This document shows, piece by piece, positions 54,026 through 63,215 of a stretch of 64,000 bases of DNA; the stretch's first letter is position 1; each line of letters starts with the position of its first letter. The notes beneath the pieces were generated by a model. It saw only the letters and a program-made list of their open reading frames with translations, did no database searches and was not told the origin of the DNA. The translations under genes and the position numbers were made by a program. Source of the DNA: Chitinophaga pinensis (GTDB taxonomy: Bacteria > Bacteroidota > Bacteroidia > UKL13-3). The DNA lies in NCBI GenBank assembly GCA_945870425.1, contig CAMBSD010000005.1, positions 1-64,000 of the forward strand, read 5' to 3'.

Positions 54026-54053
54026 GATATATGGTAGTTTTAACTTTAATATT

Positions 54054-54070
54054 TTCTAGTTTTTCTAGAA
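54054..54070. promoter_or_regulatory. Short inverted repeat upstream of the sugar transporter
   Basis: TTCTAG, five T, CTAGAA; 6-bp perfect arms, ending 29 bp before the transporter start. Candidate operator; chance occurrence in AT-rich DNA is possible. Confidence 0.3.
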
Positions 54071-54153
54071 TTCGAGTTTTATCAAAAATAAATATTTATT
54101 GTAATGTACAAAATATTTATTCAATTTAAACTGAAAGTCAATTATAAAATAAT

Positions 54154-54177
54154 AGAGGCGCAATTAATCGCACCTCT
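54154..54177 (-). terminator. Hairpin after the YheT-type gene
   Basis: AGAGGTGCG / CGCCTCT stem with one mismatch on the minus strand, followed by ATTATTTTAT, 39 bp past the YheT-type stop. Moderate U-tract. Confidence 0.55.
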
Positions 54178-54215
54178 GCTTTTTAATACAATAAATTGCA
54201 CGCAAAATATTTCTA

Positions 54216-55181
54216 TCAGATTTCTAATTCTTCGAAGAAATCATGACACTTTTTTTCGCTCCAGTAGCGGCCGTTAGGCACTGATATTGAAAACCCCACA
54301 TGCCCACCATACTTAGGTGCTTCAAAATAAAAGTTAGGGCTATTCTTTGCTTCGTTATAGGAAAAGCAAGAGTCTGACAAGAAAGGGTCGTTTTTGGCAT
54401 TTACTAGGATAGTTGGAACGGCTATCTTTGGCAAAAATTGAAGTGCATTGCATTGGGCATAATAGTCTGCAGAATCTTTGTAGCCATGAATAGGTGCGGT
54501 AAATTTGCTATCCCACTCTCCAAATGTTTTTATTTTTTCAATTCCTTTTACATCTATTGTTCCGGGAAACATCAGAGATTTTTGCTTCATTTTTGCATTT
54601 AAAGAATTCAAAAAACGTTGCATATATAATTTGTTAGATAAGTTTGCCAACACTTTCGAACTAGCAGCCAAATCAATGGGTACTGAGAATGCTGCTGCTT
54701 TTTTTATTTTGCCATAAACATCAGTAGATTGTTTACCCGAATACTTAAGTAAGGCATTACCACCTAAACTAAAACCAGATAAGTACATTTCTTCATACAA
54801 ATTATTTTTTGAAATATGATTCAAAACCTCGGCAATATCATCACTCACGCCACTGTTATAACTGCAAAGTAGTTTGTTCATTTCACCACTACATGAGCGA
54901 AAATTCACAGCACATGTATCATAACCTTTGTCATAAAAAAACCTTGAAAAGCCTTTAATATATTGGGATTGCGAACTACCCTCCAAGCCATGAAAAAGAA
55001 CCAGTACTTTTTTAGCTCCTTGTTTCTGCCAATCCAAATCCATAAAATCTCCATCCGCTAAAGTTATACGCTCTCGCTTATAGGCTGTTTGCACTTTCCT
55101 AAACAAAGCAGGCATGATGGTTTCAGCATGACCATTTTTTAATAAACGATTTCCAGAAAATGAGGATTGGATTACAGGCAT
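54216..55181 (-). CDS. YheT-family alpha/beta hydrolase
   Basis: 321 residues. NGHAETIMPALFRK at the N-terminus, VLVLFHGLEGSSQSQYIKGF (oxyanion), catalytic serine S138 in SGFSLGGNALL, aspartate in NAKNDPFLSD and histidine in YGGHVGFS. This is the YheT (UPF0017/AB hydrolase 4) family, whose natural substrate is unclear, perhaps an ester. Cytosolic; single gene, 38 bp from the DnaQ-GIY-YIG gene. Confidence 0.9.
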   Translation of the reverse strand: MPVIQSSFSGNRLLKNGHAETIMPALFRKVQTAYKRERITLADGDFMDLDWQKQGAKKVLVLFHGLEGSSQSQYIKGFSRFFYDKGYDTCAVNFRSCSGEMNKLLCSYNSGVSDDIAEVLNHISKNNLYEEMYLSGFSLGGNALLKYSGKQSTDVYGKIKKAAAFSVPIDLAASSKVLANLSNKLYMQRFLNSLNAKMKQKSLMFPGTIDVKGIEKIKTFGEWDSKFTAPIHGYKDSADYYAQCNALQFLPKIAVPTILVNAKNDPFLSDSCFSYNEAKNSPNFYFEAPKYGGHVGFSISVPNGRYWSEKKCHDFFEELEI

Positions 55182-55219
55182 TTTTAGTTAATCTCTTTGT
55201 GGCAATATCAACAATAAAT

Positions 55220-56611
55220 TTAGAAACTGCTAATATCAGAAGGCTGGTATTCAATCTTTACATATATACTCATCAAGGCACTTAATATTTTTTGAATATC
55301 ACGATTATGCTTATACCTTTTTATGCAGGATGCCATCTCTTCTAAGTTATTTTGAGTATACCTAAGATCCAAATACCCAAAACCAATGTATTGGCCCTTT
55401 TCAATACACACCATTGATTTTTCATTTTGGTTCCTCCCATTACCGACAAGAAAAAAACTTTTGTTTTGAAAATTGAAACTATCAATAGCCGAAGTAACGC
55501 GTTTGTTATAGCTTTCAGCCTCTTCTATTTCAGCACAAGCCCCTTTGCACTTTTTGATTTGATAATTAAAACAAGGACCAGAAAAGGCATGCAAATCACA
55601 TTTACTCAAGCACAATTGGAAATTCTCAACCGCTTTGTTCAAACTGGCTTTGGCCATATTCAAATTATCAAAAGTGAGCAATGATTCCCTATCGTCTCTA
55701 TACCTTTCGATTTTTAATTGTAGGTAATGTTTATCGTCCATACTTTCATATATGCCATAATATGAACTGGAAGTAGCTCTTTTTTGTGCTCTATTATAAA
55801 AGGGCTTTATTCTTTTAATCTCATCCGATTCAAGCAGCAAAGCAACGAGTTCGCTTCCTGTATTTTCAAAACTAATATCTGCCATTTCATGCAACATCCT
55901 TAAAGCCTTGCCACCACTTTTGCTAGCAAAATGCTGCATGATTCTTTTCTTGATGTCATTGCTTTTACCAACATAAATAACATCACCGGTTTGGTTATAG
56001 AAATAATAAACCCCTGTGATACCACTTGGTATTTTATCTAAAACAGATTCATTAAGAAGCGGTGGAATATTTCGTTTGGGGGTATCTAACAATAGGCTAC
56101 TTTGATGAGAAACTGAACTATTCAAAGTCAATATTTTACCAAATAAAATAGCAGTGGCCTCAGCATCTCCCAGGGCTCTATGTCTGTCTTTAATATGTAT
56201 GTCCAAGCGTTCGCACAAATTGCCTAAACTATAAGAAGGCAAACCCTTAAAAGTGCTTTTGCTTAACTTTACAGTACACAATGTTTTTCTGTTATAATCA
56301 TATCCCAGATCTTTATAGGCCGCCCTCACAAAACTATAATCAAAGGCGCAGTTATGGGCCACAAATGTAGCATCTTTGGTAAGCTCAATAATATATTTGG
56401 CTACTTCATAAAAGGCAGGGGCATCTCGTACCATCTCGTCATTAATGCCTGTTACTTGGGTAATGTAATAAGGTATGCGACACTTCGGATTAAGCAAAGT
56501 GCTGTAACGCTCCACCACTTCCTTTCCATTATGAAGCACTATGGCTATTTCAATAATTTTGCTGCTAGCAGCCGATCCTCCCGTGGTTTCTATATCTACA
56601 ATGGCATACAT
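55220..56611 (-). CDS. DnaQ-like exonuclease fused to a GIY-YIG (UvrC-N) domain
   Basis: 463 residues. DEDDh exonuclease, residues 1-165: D6 and E8 (IVDIETTGG), FVAHNCAFDYSFVR, HRALGDAEAT. GIY-YIG nuclease, residues about 195-285: GVYYFYNQTGDVIYVGKSND, then IMQHFASKSGGKALRM and ELVALLLESDEIKRIKPFYN. A C-terminal segment with SKCDLHAFSGPCFNYQIKKC and KGAC adds a cysteine-rich motif resembling UvrC/Cho. Known as the Cho-like or DnaQ-UvrC fusion in bacteria; probably DNA repair. Length is normal for the fusion. Confidence 0.9.
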   Translation of the reverse strand: MYAIVDIETTGGSAASSKIIEIAIVLHNGKEVVERYSTLLNPKCRIPYYITQVTGINDEMVRDAPAFYEVAKYIIELTKDATFVAHNCAFDYSFVRAAYKDLGYDYNRKTLCTVKLSKSTFKGLPSYSLGNLCERLDIHIKDRHRALGDAEATAILFGKILTLNSSVSHQSSLLLDTPKRNIPPLLNESVLDKIPSGITGVYYFYNQTGDVIYVGKSNDIKKRIMQHFASKSGGKALRMLHEMADISFENTGSELVALLLESDEIKRIKPFYNRAQKRATSSSYYGIYESMDDKHYLQLKIERYRDDRESLLTFDNLNMAKASLNKAVENFQLCLSKCDLHAFSGPCFNYQIKKCKGACAEIEEAESYNKRVTSAIDSFNFQNKSFFLVGNGRNQNEKSMVCIEKGQYIGFGYLDLRYTQNNLEEMASCIKRYKHNRDIQKILSALMSIYVKIEYQPSDISSF

Positions 56612-56801
56612 GTTTTTGTAACAAGCAAAATTAGTTCAGCAAATTAAGTAGATTGATAGGATGAAAAAATTATCTTTAACAAAATTTAATGGAGGATTTA
56701 TTTAGTATCTTAAAATAAAAATCTATGAAATCTAAATATTTGGAGAATTTATCTAAAAAACATCAATCAGTCCTTTCAATGAGTACATTCCTTTCTCTTA
56801 C

Positions 56802-57262
56802 CTAATATTCCTTACCACGAATCGAATCATGAATTTCTGAAATTACATCTCCATAAGCATTAGGCCCCATTTGGAATCATTTCCAGAGATTCTTATCATT
56901 TGATATTTAAAATATCTTTCAAAAAAGCTCATAATTTGTTACCCAAATAGAATCCTGAAAAAACAAATATTGCTTAACAAAACTTAATTGCATTGGTAGG
57001 GTATTGGAGTTAATATTAGTTAAAATGCTCATAGCCCTGAGAGGCATACTATTATCTGGAGCTAGTAGCATGAAATCTCTCCATAAATACGCATTAAACT
57101 TATACTTCTCCTCACCAAGAATTAATGTATCAAAAGCTGAATTAACTGCTAATTTTATTGAGTCATCAAATGTTAGTATTATTGGAATTGGCTTGAACTA
57201 TCTTTTCTACAAGCTTGAAATATAAAAGTGAAAACAAATACAATATTGAATATTTTTTTCAT
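56802..57262 (-). pseudogene. Frameshifted small lipoprotein gene (remnant)
   Basis: Hand translation of the minus strand gives MKKIFNIVFVFTFIFQAC, a good lipoprotein signal (Cys18), then RKDSS and a stop in that frame. The next frame carries on from FKPIPIILTFDDSIKLAVNS through KFNAYLWRDFMLLAPDN and QYLFFQDSIWVTNYELF to a stop, and after a second shift near 56860-56920 the frame KWGPNAYGDVISEIHDSIRG ends at TAG (56804-56802). The NAYLWRDFM and KWGPNAY phrases resemble, from memory, a small Bacteroidota hypothetical protein. At least two, possibly three, frame changes, so inactive unless sequencing error is the cause. A fourth change could extend it to about 56775. Confidence 0.7.
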
Positions 57263-57349
57263 TTATAGCTTATATCTTATAGAAGACAATGATTAACCTT
57301 AAGTCAAATCAAGAAATTTTTCTCAAAACATAAATTAACTCATCAAATG

Positions 57350-58018
57350 CTAACCTCTGTTATAACCCCAAAGGCAATTCAATACCGATGCATCAAAGGC
57401 TCTTAAACTGCTTTCAGCAGGTGGTGGCAATTCATTGTATGGATTTTGGAAAAACAATACCAAAGGTGTGAAAATATCCTTCAACTCAGCATCCTCTTTC
57501 ATGGCTGCTTGTATTTGTTTAACTGAACTCAATTCAGCATCCATCAATTCGGTGTTACGAATCAATTCTTCATAGATTTTATATTCATCTTGAAATTCAT
57601 CGGTATCAACCAACAAAAATTCATTCAAGAAATCATCTAATGAAATTTCAGCATCCGCTTCATTGGCATCGCTGATGTACAACAATAAGTTTAACAACTC
57701 TGTTCCTCTACTGATGGTTTCATCTTCGATATGCTGCCATTCTGGGCTATCAAAATAGGTTTCTTTATGAGGCTCTGCTGCTAAAAACTGAACCATCAAC
57801 AAATCAAAAATGATTTCACTTAGTGGCTCATAAGCTGGATCTTCAGCCATTATTTCATCCAATCTTTTTACCCTCGACAAAAAATCAATGTGCTTGTTGT
57901 TAAAAATCTCAAGCATTTTGGGCATAATATTGTTGGCACCTTTCAGTCTAGCATAAGTTTCTAATAAGGCTTGCATTGAATCCTGAACAGGTGTGTTTTC
58001 GTTTTGTGTGCTTAACAT
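57350..58018 (-). CDS. Conserved acidic hypothetical protein
   Basis: 222 residues from ATG 58018 (MLSTQNENTPVQDSMQALLE); a longer frame to 58057 overlaps the upstream gene. Not recognised as a named family. Mostly alpha-helical, strongly acidic (ISDANEADAEISLDDFLNEF, LVDTDEFQDEYKIYEELI), no signal peptide, so cytosolic. Eleven base pairs after the dihydroorotase-like gene on the same strand, likely co-transcribed. A structural or regulatory partner of that protein is only speculation. Confidence 0.55.
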   Translation of the reverse strand: MLSTQNENTPVQDSMQALLETYARLKGANNIMPKMLEIFNNKHIDFLSRVKRLDEIMAEDPAYEPLSEIIFDLLMVQFLAAEPHKETYFDSPEWQHIEDETISRGTELLNLLLYISDANEADAEISLDDFLNEFLLVDTDEFQDEYKIYEELIRNTELMDAELSSVKQIQAAMKEDAELKDIFTPLVLFFQNPYNELPPPAESSLRAFDASVLNCLWGYNRG

Positions 58019-58029
58019 GTTGTATTTTG

Positions 58030-59310
58030 TTATTGTATGTAAATATTTCCTTTGCAAACAGTTGCAAGGGTTTTTCCTTTTAAGGTTGTTCCAAGTATAG
58101 GGCTATTTTGTGAGCGAGAATAATTGCTCTTTTCATCATATAGCCAAGTCATTTCCTCATTAAAAATGCTAAGGTTGGCTTCAGCTCCCTTTTCGATTTT
58201 CAAGGTATCAAGACCTAAAATCTGACGAGGCTTGCTACTCAACACTTCTTGTAATCGCTCGTTGCTAAAGGTTTTCGGCTTGTATTGATTGATGAGAGAA
58301 TAACATGTTTGCAAGTTTATCATGCCTTTATTGGCGTATTCAAACTCAACCACTTTATGCTCCTTATCCTCTGGATGATGATCGCTAACAATGCAATCTA
58401 CGGTGGCATCAATCAAACCTTCCCAAAGCGCTTTTTTATCTTCTTTACCTCTCAATGGAGGGTTAATTTTATAATTGCTATCGTAGTCTTTTAGGTTTTC
58501 GTCCGTAAAACACAAATTTGCAACCGATACATCACAGGTCACTTGAACGCCTTGTTTCTTGGCTCTGCGGATAATATCAACGCTTCCTTTGCTGCTGATA
58601 TGAGCAAAATGAATGCGCGATTCAGCATATTTAGCCAATTCAATATCACGTATCACCATCAATTCTTCCGACATATTGGGATTGCCTTTCAAACCTAAAT
58701 TGGTACTCGTAAAACCCTCATGCATAAATGTGCCTGCGCTCAAGCTGGTATCTTCAGAATGACTAATAATTAAACCATTAAATATTTTGGCATATTGCAA
58801 AGCCCTTAACATAAGGCTAGCTTGCCCAATGGGTTTATTGGCATCTGTGAAGGCAGGTGCACCAGCCTTGAACATATCGAATAGCTCAGCCATCTCCTTG
58901 CCTTCCCTATTTTGACTGATACAGCCATAAGGAATAATACTTACAGGCAGATTTGATGATTTATTAATCAAATACTCAACCTCAGATTTGCTTTGAATAA
59001 CTGGCAAGGTTGACGGTAATGCTGCTACTGCCGTGTAACCTCCTGCTGCAGCTGCTTTGGCTGCACTTTCTAAATCCTCTTTGTATTCAAAGCCCGGGTC
59101 GCATAAGTTGCTGCGCATATCCAACCAACCTGTGCTAACAAATGCACCTTTGGCATCAAACACTTTAATGCCTTTGTTGGCTGAAAATGCTTTTTTTGAA
59201 GAGCTTTGAATGTCTTCGATAAGTTTGTCGTTTACTAAAATATCGCAGGTTTTGCCGTGATAGGCTGACGATGGGCAACAAACAACTGTGTTTAAGATGA
59301 GTATTTTCAT
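58030..59310 (-). CDS. pyrC: Dihydroorotase-like protein lacking the HxH metal motif
   Basis: 426 residues from ATG 59310 (MKILILNTVVCCPSSAYHGK); the frame to 59382 adds 24 residues unlike the family. Amidohydrolase fold: GWLDMRSNLCDPGFEYKEDL holds the position of the DxHxHxRxPG zinc motif but both histidines are replaced. IIPYGCISQNREGKEMAEL, FAHISSKGSVDIIRRAKKQG, VTCDVSV and VSDHHPED follow the rest of the family; the late Asp and His are kept. Bacteroidota dihydroorotases of this subgroup typically show this change. Inactive dihydroorotase homologues are known as structural partners of aspartate transcarbamoylase; the role here is inferred. Confidence 0.8.
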   Translation of the reverse strand: MKILILNTVVCCPSSAYHGKTCDILVNDKLIEDIQSSSKKAFSANKGIKVFDAKGAFVSTGWLDMRSNLCDPGFEYKEDLESAAKAAAAGGYTAVAALPSTLPVIQSKSEVEYLINKSSNLPVSIIPYGCISQNREGKEMAELFDMFKAGAPAFTDANKPIGQASLMLRALQYAKIFNGLIISHSEDTSLSAGTFMHEGFTSTNLGLKGNPNMSEELMVIRDIELAKYAESRIHFAHISSKGSVDIIRRAKKQGVQVTCDVSVANLCFTDENLKDYDSNYKINPPLRGKEDKKALWEGLIDATVDCIVSDHHPEDKEHKVVEFEYANKGMINLQTCYSLINQYKPKTFSNERLQEVLSSKPRQILGLDTLKIEKGAEANLSIFNEEMTWLYDEKSNYSRSQNSPILGTTLKGKTLATVCKGNIYIQ

Positions 59311-59359
59311 GTTCAAGTGAGCAGGAATAATTGAATTTTCAACTACCTTACTTGAATAG

Positions 59360-59367
59360 CAAATGTA
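59360..59367 (-). promoter_or_regulatory. Candidate -7 element of the dihydroorotase-like gene
   Basis: TACATTTG on the minus strand, an exact TAnnTTTG, 50 bp upstream of the ATG. No TTTG at the expected spacing, so only the -7 part is supported. Confidence 0.35.
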
Positions 59368-59502
59368 ATACTTGGCAAACAATTTTTAAAATTTGATAGC
59401 GCTTTTTTTTAGGATTGTTGATGAAAGGTTGATAAGCTAGTGATTCGAAATCCAAATTTGAATATTCAAACCTATAATCAATAACCAATAAAATTAAGTT
59501 TA

Positions 59503-60372
59503 TTAAGTCCTCTTATGCTTCCATCTTCTGTGACTCCAGAGCCATAACTCAGGTTGTTTAATAATTTGCTTCTCTAATGCTTTGGTATGCATTTCGGTAA
59601 TTTCAAACTCTGCTGTTTTATTGGGCTCTTCGCACATCATCCAAAATTTCACATCATAATAACCACGCTTGGTTCGATAGGCTTCTCCAAACACTATCGG
59701 ATAATTAAATCGTTTGGCTAGTTTCTCAACACCTAGAAATACAGGTGTATCTTGGTTTAAGAAGTTCATCCAATGGCAATTTGTTGAACTTGGCGTTTGG
59801 TCGGCAATAAAGGTTATGGCTGAAGGAATATTTTTCCTAGCTATCATTTCACGTAGCGAATTATTCATAGCCATTGGGTAAACCCCAAATCGAGTACGAA
59901 TATGATACATAAACCAATCGAACCACTTGCTGCTTAGCGGATGATAAAGCACATCTACCTGCGAAGAATTCTGCTGTAAAGCCTGTCCAGCCCATTCCCA
60001 ATTGGCAGCATGTCCGCAAACCAATACAAAAGGTTGATTCTTTTTATTTAATGCATGAATGATTTCTAAACCTTCTTGCTTCAAGTGTTTATTATAAAAG
60101 GATTTTCGAACACTCGCCATTTTAATGGTTTCGATAGTTACATCAAACAAGTTGCGATAAAATGCCCAAGCTGTTTTTTCAATCCATTCTTCTGATTTTT
60201 CTGGAAATGAATTGCGAAGGTTCTCAAATACCACCTTTTTGCGATAACCAAAAACATGGTAAATTAAAAATCTTACGAAATCAGAAATACCAAAAAGCAC
60301 CCACATAGGCAACAGCGACAATAGAAACAAGGGGGCTGTAATTATGATATAATACCAACGAAACTTAGGCAT
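59503..60372 (-). CDS. Lipid A biosynthesis acyltransferase family protein (HtrB/LpxL-like)
   Basis: 289 residues from ATG 60372 (MPKFRWYYIIITAPLFLLSL); a frame to 60411 adds 13 residues. A hydrophobic N-terminal helix, then the HX4E acyltransferase motif GHAANWEWAG and ITFIADQTPSSTNCHWMNFL near residue 190. LPS_assembly/HtrB family, membrane-associated, transferring an acyl chain to lipid A or a related lipid. The gene pairs head-to-head with the WG-repeat gene across a short gap. Confidence 0.87.
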   Translation of the reverse strand: MPKFRWYYIIITAPLFLLSLLPMWVLFGISDFVRFLIYHVFGYRKKVVFENLRNSFPEKSEEWIEKTAWAFYRNLFDVTIETIKMASVRKSFYNKHLKQEGLEIIHALNKKNQPFVLVCGHAANWEWAGQALQQNSSQVDVLYHPLSSKWFDWFMYHIRTRFGVYPMAMNNSLREMIARKNIPSAITFIADQTPSSTNCHWMNFLNQDTPVFLGVEKLAKRFNYPIVFGEAYRTKRGYYDVKFWMMCEEPNKTAEFEITEMHTKALEKQIIKQPELWLWSHRRWKHKRT

Positions 60373-60463
60373 ATCGAATATTTTTTGGATGGCAATATAA
60401 TTCCAAAACACTTTGTTGAAATATTTTATACATAAAAAACAAATGGACTTCTATTTTAGCGGC

Positions 60464-61576
60464 ATGAGAATACTGATATTTTTGGCGGCAATTTTAGTGG
60501 GCAATATCGCCTTGGCTCAGAAATTATACCCTTTTGAAAAGAAAGACAAATGGGGCTATATGAACCAAGAAGGAACCATAGTGATAAACCCAATTTACGA
60601 CTATGCGGATGATTTTAACGAGGGTTATGCTGTTGTGGCATTGGGCAATTTACCTTGCTTGATTGATGCCAATCAAAAAAGATACATAGATACTGGGATG
60701 TACCAATACATTGGAAAATACTCTGAAGGATTATGCTCAGTGATGGATTATAAATTCAAACGTTACTATGTGAACTTGAAAGCGGAAAAAGTAATTACCC
60801 TTGACAAAGAAATTTATGATGCAGGGGCATTCAACAGCGGCTTGGCCAAAGTGAGCAAAAAGGTAGATGAAGTAGAGAAAAAATTCGGGGTTGATATTAC
60901 CAATATGGGCTTCAAATTTGCCTATATCAATAATAAAGGCGAATACCAATGTGAGTTTAAGTATGATGATGCTGAAGACTTGAATGAAGGAACAGCTAGG
61001 GTGAAAGTAGGCAAAAAATTTGGTTTTATAAATGCACAATGCAAGGAAATTGTAAGTCCAACTTATGGCAGTATTACTGAGTTTAATGAAGATTTAGCCG
61101 CTATCGAGTTAGATGGCAAATATGGATTTATCAATAAGCAAGGAGAAGAAGCCATCAAGCCACAATTTGAGTTCGCAGCCTTGTTTAGCGAAGGCTTAGC
61201 CGGCTATTCTGAAAAAGACAAATGGGGTTTCATTGACAAATCAGGAAAAGTGGTTATTCCTGCTTTGTATGATGGCGTTAAACCTTTTGGCGAAGGAATG
61301 GCAGCCATTCAACAAATAGGCAAGTGGGGCTTTATTGACAAAACAGGCAAATTGATGATGAACCCTTTTTATGAAAATGTTGGCTATTATAATGATGGCG
61401 TTTGCCCTGTTCAAAACAAAGGCAAATGGGGTACCATAAACAAAGATGGACGTATTGTTGCTCCTTTTGATTTTGAATTTATTGGAAACTATGAAGATGG
61501 TATTGCTGAAGTAATTTTCAGAGACATTAACCTATACCTTGACCTCAGGGGGAATTTACTACCTCGATTGAAATAG
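60464..61576 (+). CDS. Secreted WG-repeat protein
   Basis: 370 residues from ATG 60464, which gives a clean signal peptide (MRILIFLAAILVGNIALAQ); a TTG at 60413 and an ATG at 60443 add unneeded residues. About eight tandem WG-type repeats, each with a phrase like KWGFIDKSGKVVIPALYD or KWGYMNQEGTIVINPIYDYA followed by F-x-E-G-x-A. WG repeats are common in Bacteroidota and unrelated eukaryotic symbionts; the role is unknown, probably a ligand-binding propeller-like fold. Followed 10 bp later by a ClbS/DfsB gene. Confidence 0.88.
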   Translation: MRILIFLAAILVGNIALAQKLYPFEKKDKWGYMNQEGTIVINPIYDYADDFNEGYAVVALGNLPCLIDANQKRYIDTGMYQYIGKYSEGLCSVMDYKFKRYYVNLKAEKVITLDKEIYDAGAFNSGLAKVSKKVDEVEKKFGVDITNMGFKFAYINNKGEYQCEFKYDDAEDLNEGTARVKVGKKFGFINAQCKEIVSPTYGSITEFNEDLAAIELDGKYGFINKQGEEAIKPQFEFAALFSEGLAGYSEKDKWGFIDKSGKVVIPALYDGVKPFGEGMAAIQQIGKWGFIDKTGKLMMNPFYENVGYYNDGVCPVQNKGKWGTINKDGRIVAPFDFEFIGNYEDGIAEVIFRDINLYLDLRGNLLPRLK

Positions 61577-61586
61577 CAACATTTTC

Positions 61587-62099
61587 ATGGCTATACCTGC
61601 AAACAAGGATGAACTAATATTTGCTATTCAGCATGACTACAAAAAGTTGGATGCAGAACTCCAATCTATACCAATAGAGTTTAGTCATTTAATAGAACTT
61701 GAGGCTCATACTAAAAACCAATTCATGAGTGTTCATAATCTTTTGGCATACTTGGTTGGTTGGGGACAATTGGTAATAAAATGGAATGAAAGAAGGTCGG
61801 CTAACTTACCTGTTGATTTCCCTGAAACGGGTTATAAATGGAACCAATTAGGACTGCTCGCTCAAAAATTTTATGAAGACTACAAAGACGAGGATTTTAT
61901 TTCAATGCAAAACAATTTGCTTTCAACAGTAAAGAGTTTACTAGAAATAGTTGATAATAAAAGTAATCATGAGCTATATAAAATTCCATGGTACGAAGGC
62001 TATACGCTTGGTAGAATGATTCAACTCAATAGCTCTTCCCCATATAAAAATGCACATGCGAGGATTAGAAAATGGGAGAAATCAAAACAATTTAAATAG
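61587..62099 (+). CDS. ClbS/DfsB family four-helix bundle protein
   Basis: 170 residues. The N-terminal AIPANKDELIFAIQHDYKKL and VHNLLAYLVGWGQLVIKWNE with the PETGYKWNQLGLLAQKFYED central part, ending in NAHARIRKWEK, fit the ClbS/DfsB (DUF1706) family. ClbS protects against the colibactin genotoxin by hydrolysing its cyclopropane; most homologues have unknown substrates. Ten bp after the WG-repeat gene, so probably co-transcribed. Confidence 0.85.
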   Translation: MAIPANKDELIFAIQHDYKKLDAELQSIPIEFSHLIELEAHTKNQFMSVHNLLAYLVGWGQLVIKWNERRSANLPVDFPETGYKWNQLGLLAQKFYEDYKDEDFISMQNNLLSTVKSLLEIVDNKSNHELYKIPWYEGYTLGRMIQLNSSSPYKNAHARIRKWEKSKQFK

Positions 62100-62157
62100 T
62101 CAAAACGAACTATTGAAATCAATTCATCTAGCTTATATTTGTTTAAATAAAGCCATT

Positions 62158-63213
62158 ATGATTAGGTCCTTTATCACAAACATTATCCTTTTATTTTTAT
62201 GCAATGCAGCTATTGCACAATATAAAGTCGAATTGCTTGACAGCAGTAATTTCAAATTGGGAGAAGGAGTTATATTAAGTAAAACCTCCTTTCGCGGTCT
62301 TAGTGTGGTGGATGATCAAACCATTTGGGTGATCGGAAGCAAAGGAACCATTGCTAAAAGCCATGATGGTGGCAAGACCTTTGAATTTAAGCAGCTAAAG
62401 GGCTATGAGAGATCTGACTTCAGGGATATAGAAGCCTTTGACGATAAAAGGGCTATCATGTTGTCATCGGGTACACCTGCTTATATTTTAAAAACCATAG
62501 ACGGAGGCCAAACTTGGAAAGAAGTCTACAAAAACCTTGATACAGCCTATTTCTTAGATGCCATGGATTTTTGGGATGAGACAAGAGGCATCTTGGTGGC
62601 TGACCCTAAACATGGACATTTTGTGTTATTGCAAACCAAAGATGCAGGTGAAAATTGGCAAGAATTGGATACCAATCATACTCCCAAAGCAATGGAAGGA
62701 GAAGCCGTATTTGCTGCTAGTGGAACTAGTTTGAGATGTACAAGTGATAGTATTGTTGCGTTTGTTTCCGGTGGAACATCTTCCAATTTTTATTATTCGA
62801 AAAGCAATGGCTTGAACTGGATTAATAAAAAATCAAAAATAATTCAGGGCCAAAATTCACAAGGTATGTTTTCATTTATTTTCAATAGCCCAGAAAATAA
62901 TATGGTTGGAATTGGTGGTGATTATTTAAGAGATACCATTCGAATGAAAAATGTAATCTTTTGGGATGTGATTAAAAATAAATCTCATACATCAATGAAT
63001 TCAATTACATCCTACAAATCGTGTTTTGAAAATTTGAAGTTCATTCATAATGAAATTTCATGTGGTACTGATGGAGTTGAGATGTTGGATTATAAAAAAC
63101 CTTATTGGTACAAAGTTTCCTCCGAATCTTTCAATGTAGTCCGCAAAGCAAAAAAAGGCAATGCGGTATTTTTAGCAGGGGGAAAAGGCAGAATTAGCCG
63201 ATTGGTTTACTAG
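62158..63213 (+). CDS. YCF48-like beta-propeller protein
   Basis: 351 residues from ATG 62158 (MIRSFITNIILLFLCNAAIA), which opens with a signal peptide; an upstream ATG at 62050 lies inside the ClbS/DfsB gene. Repeats of the BNR/YCF48 type: KSHDGGKTFEFKQL, KTIDGGQTWKEVYK and QTKDAGENWQEL. Secreted or periplasmic seven-bladed propeller of unknown role, often found in photosynthesis-unrelated bacteria. Overlaps in position with the tail of the previous gene only if the upstream start is used. Confidence 0.82.
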   Translation: MIRSFITNIILLFLCNAAIAQYKVELLDSSNFKLGEGVILSKTSFRGLSVVDDQTIWVIGSKGTIAKSHDGGKTFEFKQLKGYERSDFRDIEAFDDKRAIMLSSGTPAYILKTIDGGQTWKEVYKNLDTAYFLDAMDFWDETRGILVADPKHGHFVLLQTKDAGENWQELDTNHTPKAMEGEAVFAASGTSLRCTSDSIVAFVSGGTSSNFYYSKSNGLNWINKKSKIIQGQNSQGMFSFIFNSPENNMVGIGGDYLRDTIRMKNVIFWDVIKNKSHTSMNSITSYKSCFENLKFIHNEISCGTDGVEMLDYKKPYWYKVSSESFNVVRKAKKGNAVFLAGGKGRISRLVY

Positions 63214-63215
63214 CA

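Noticed and set aside
57004-57225. Plus-strand 73-codon frame MELILVKMLIALRG
   Set aside because: It is antisense to the frameshifted lipoprotein pseudogene, which has lipobox and family-like phrases; the plus-strand protein has none.
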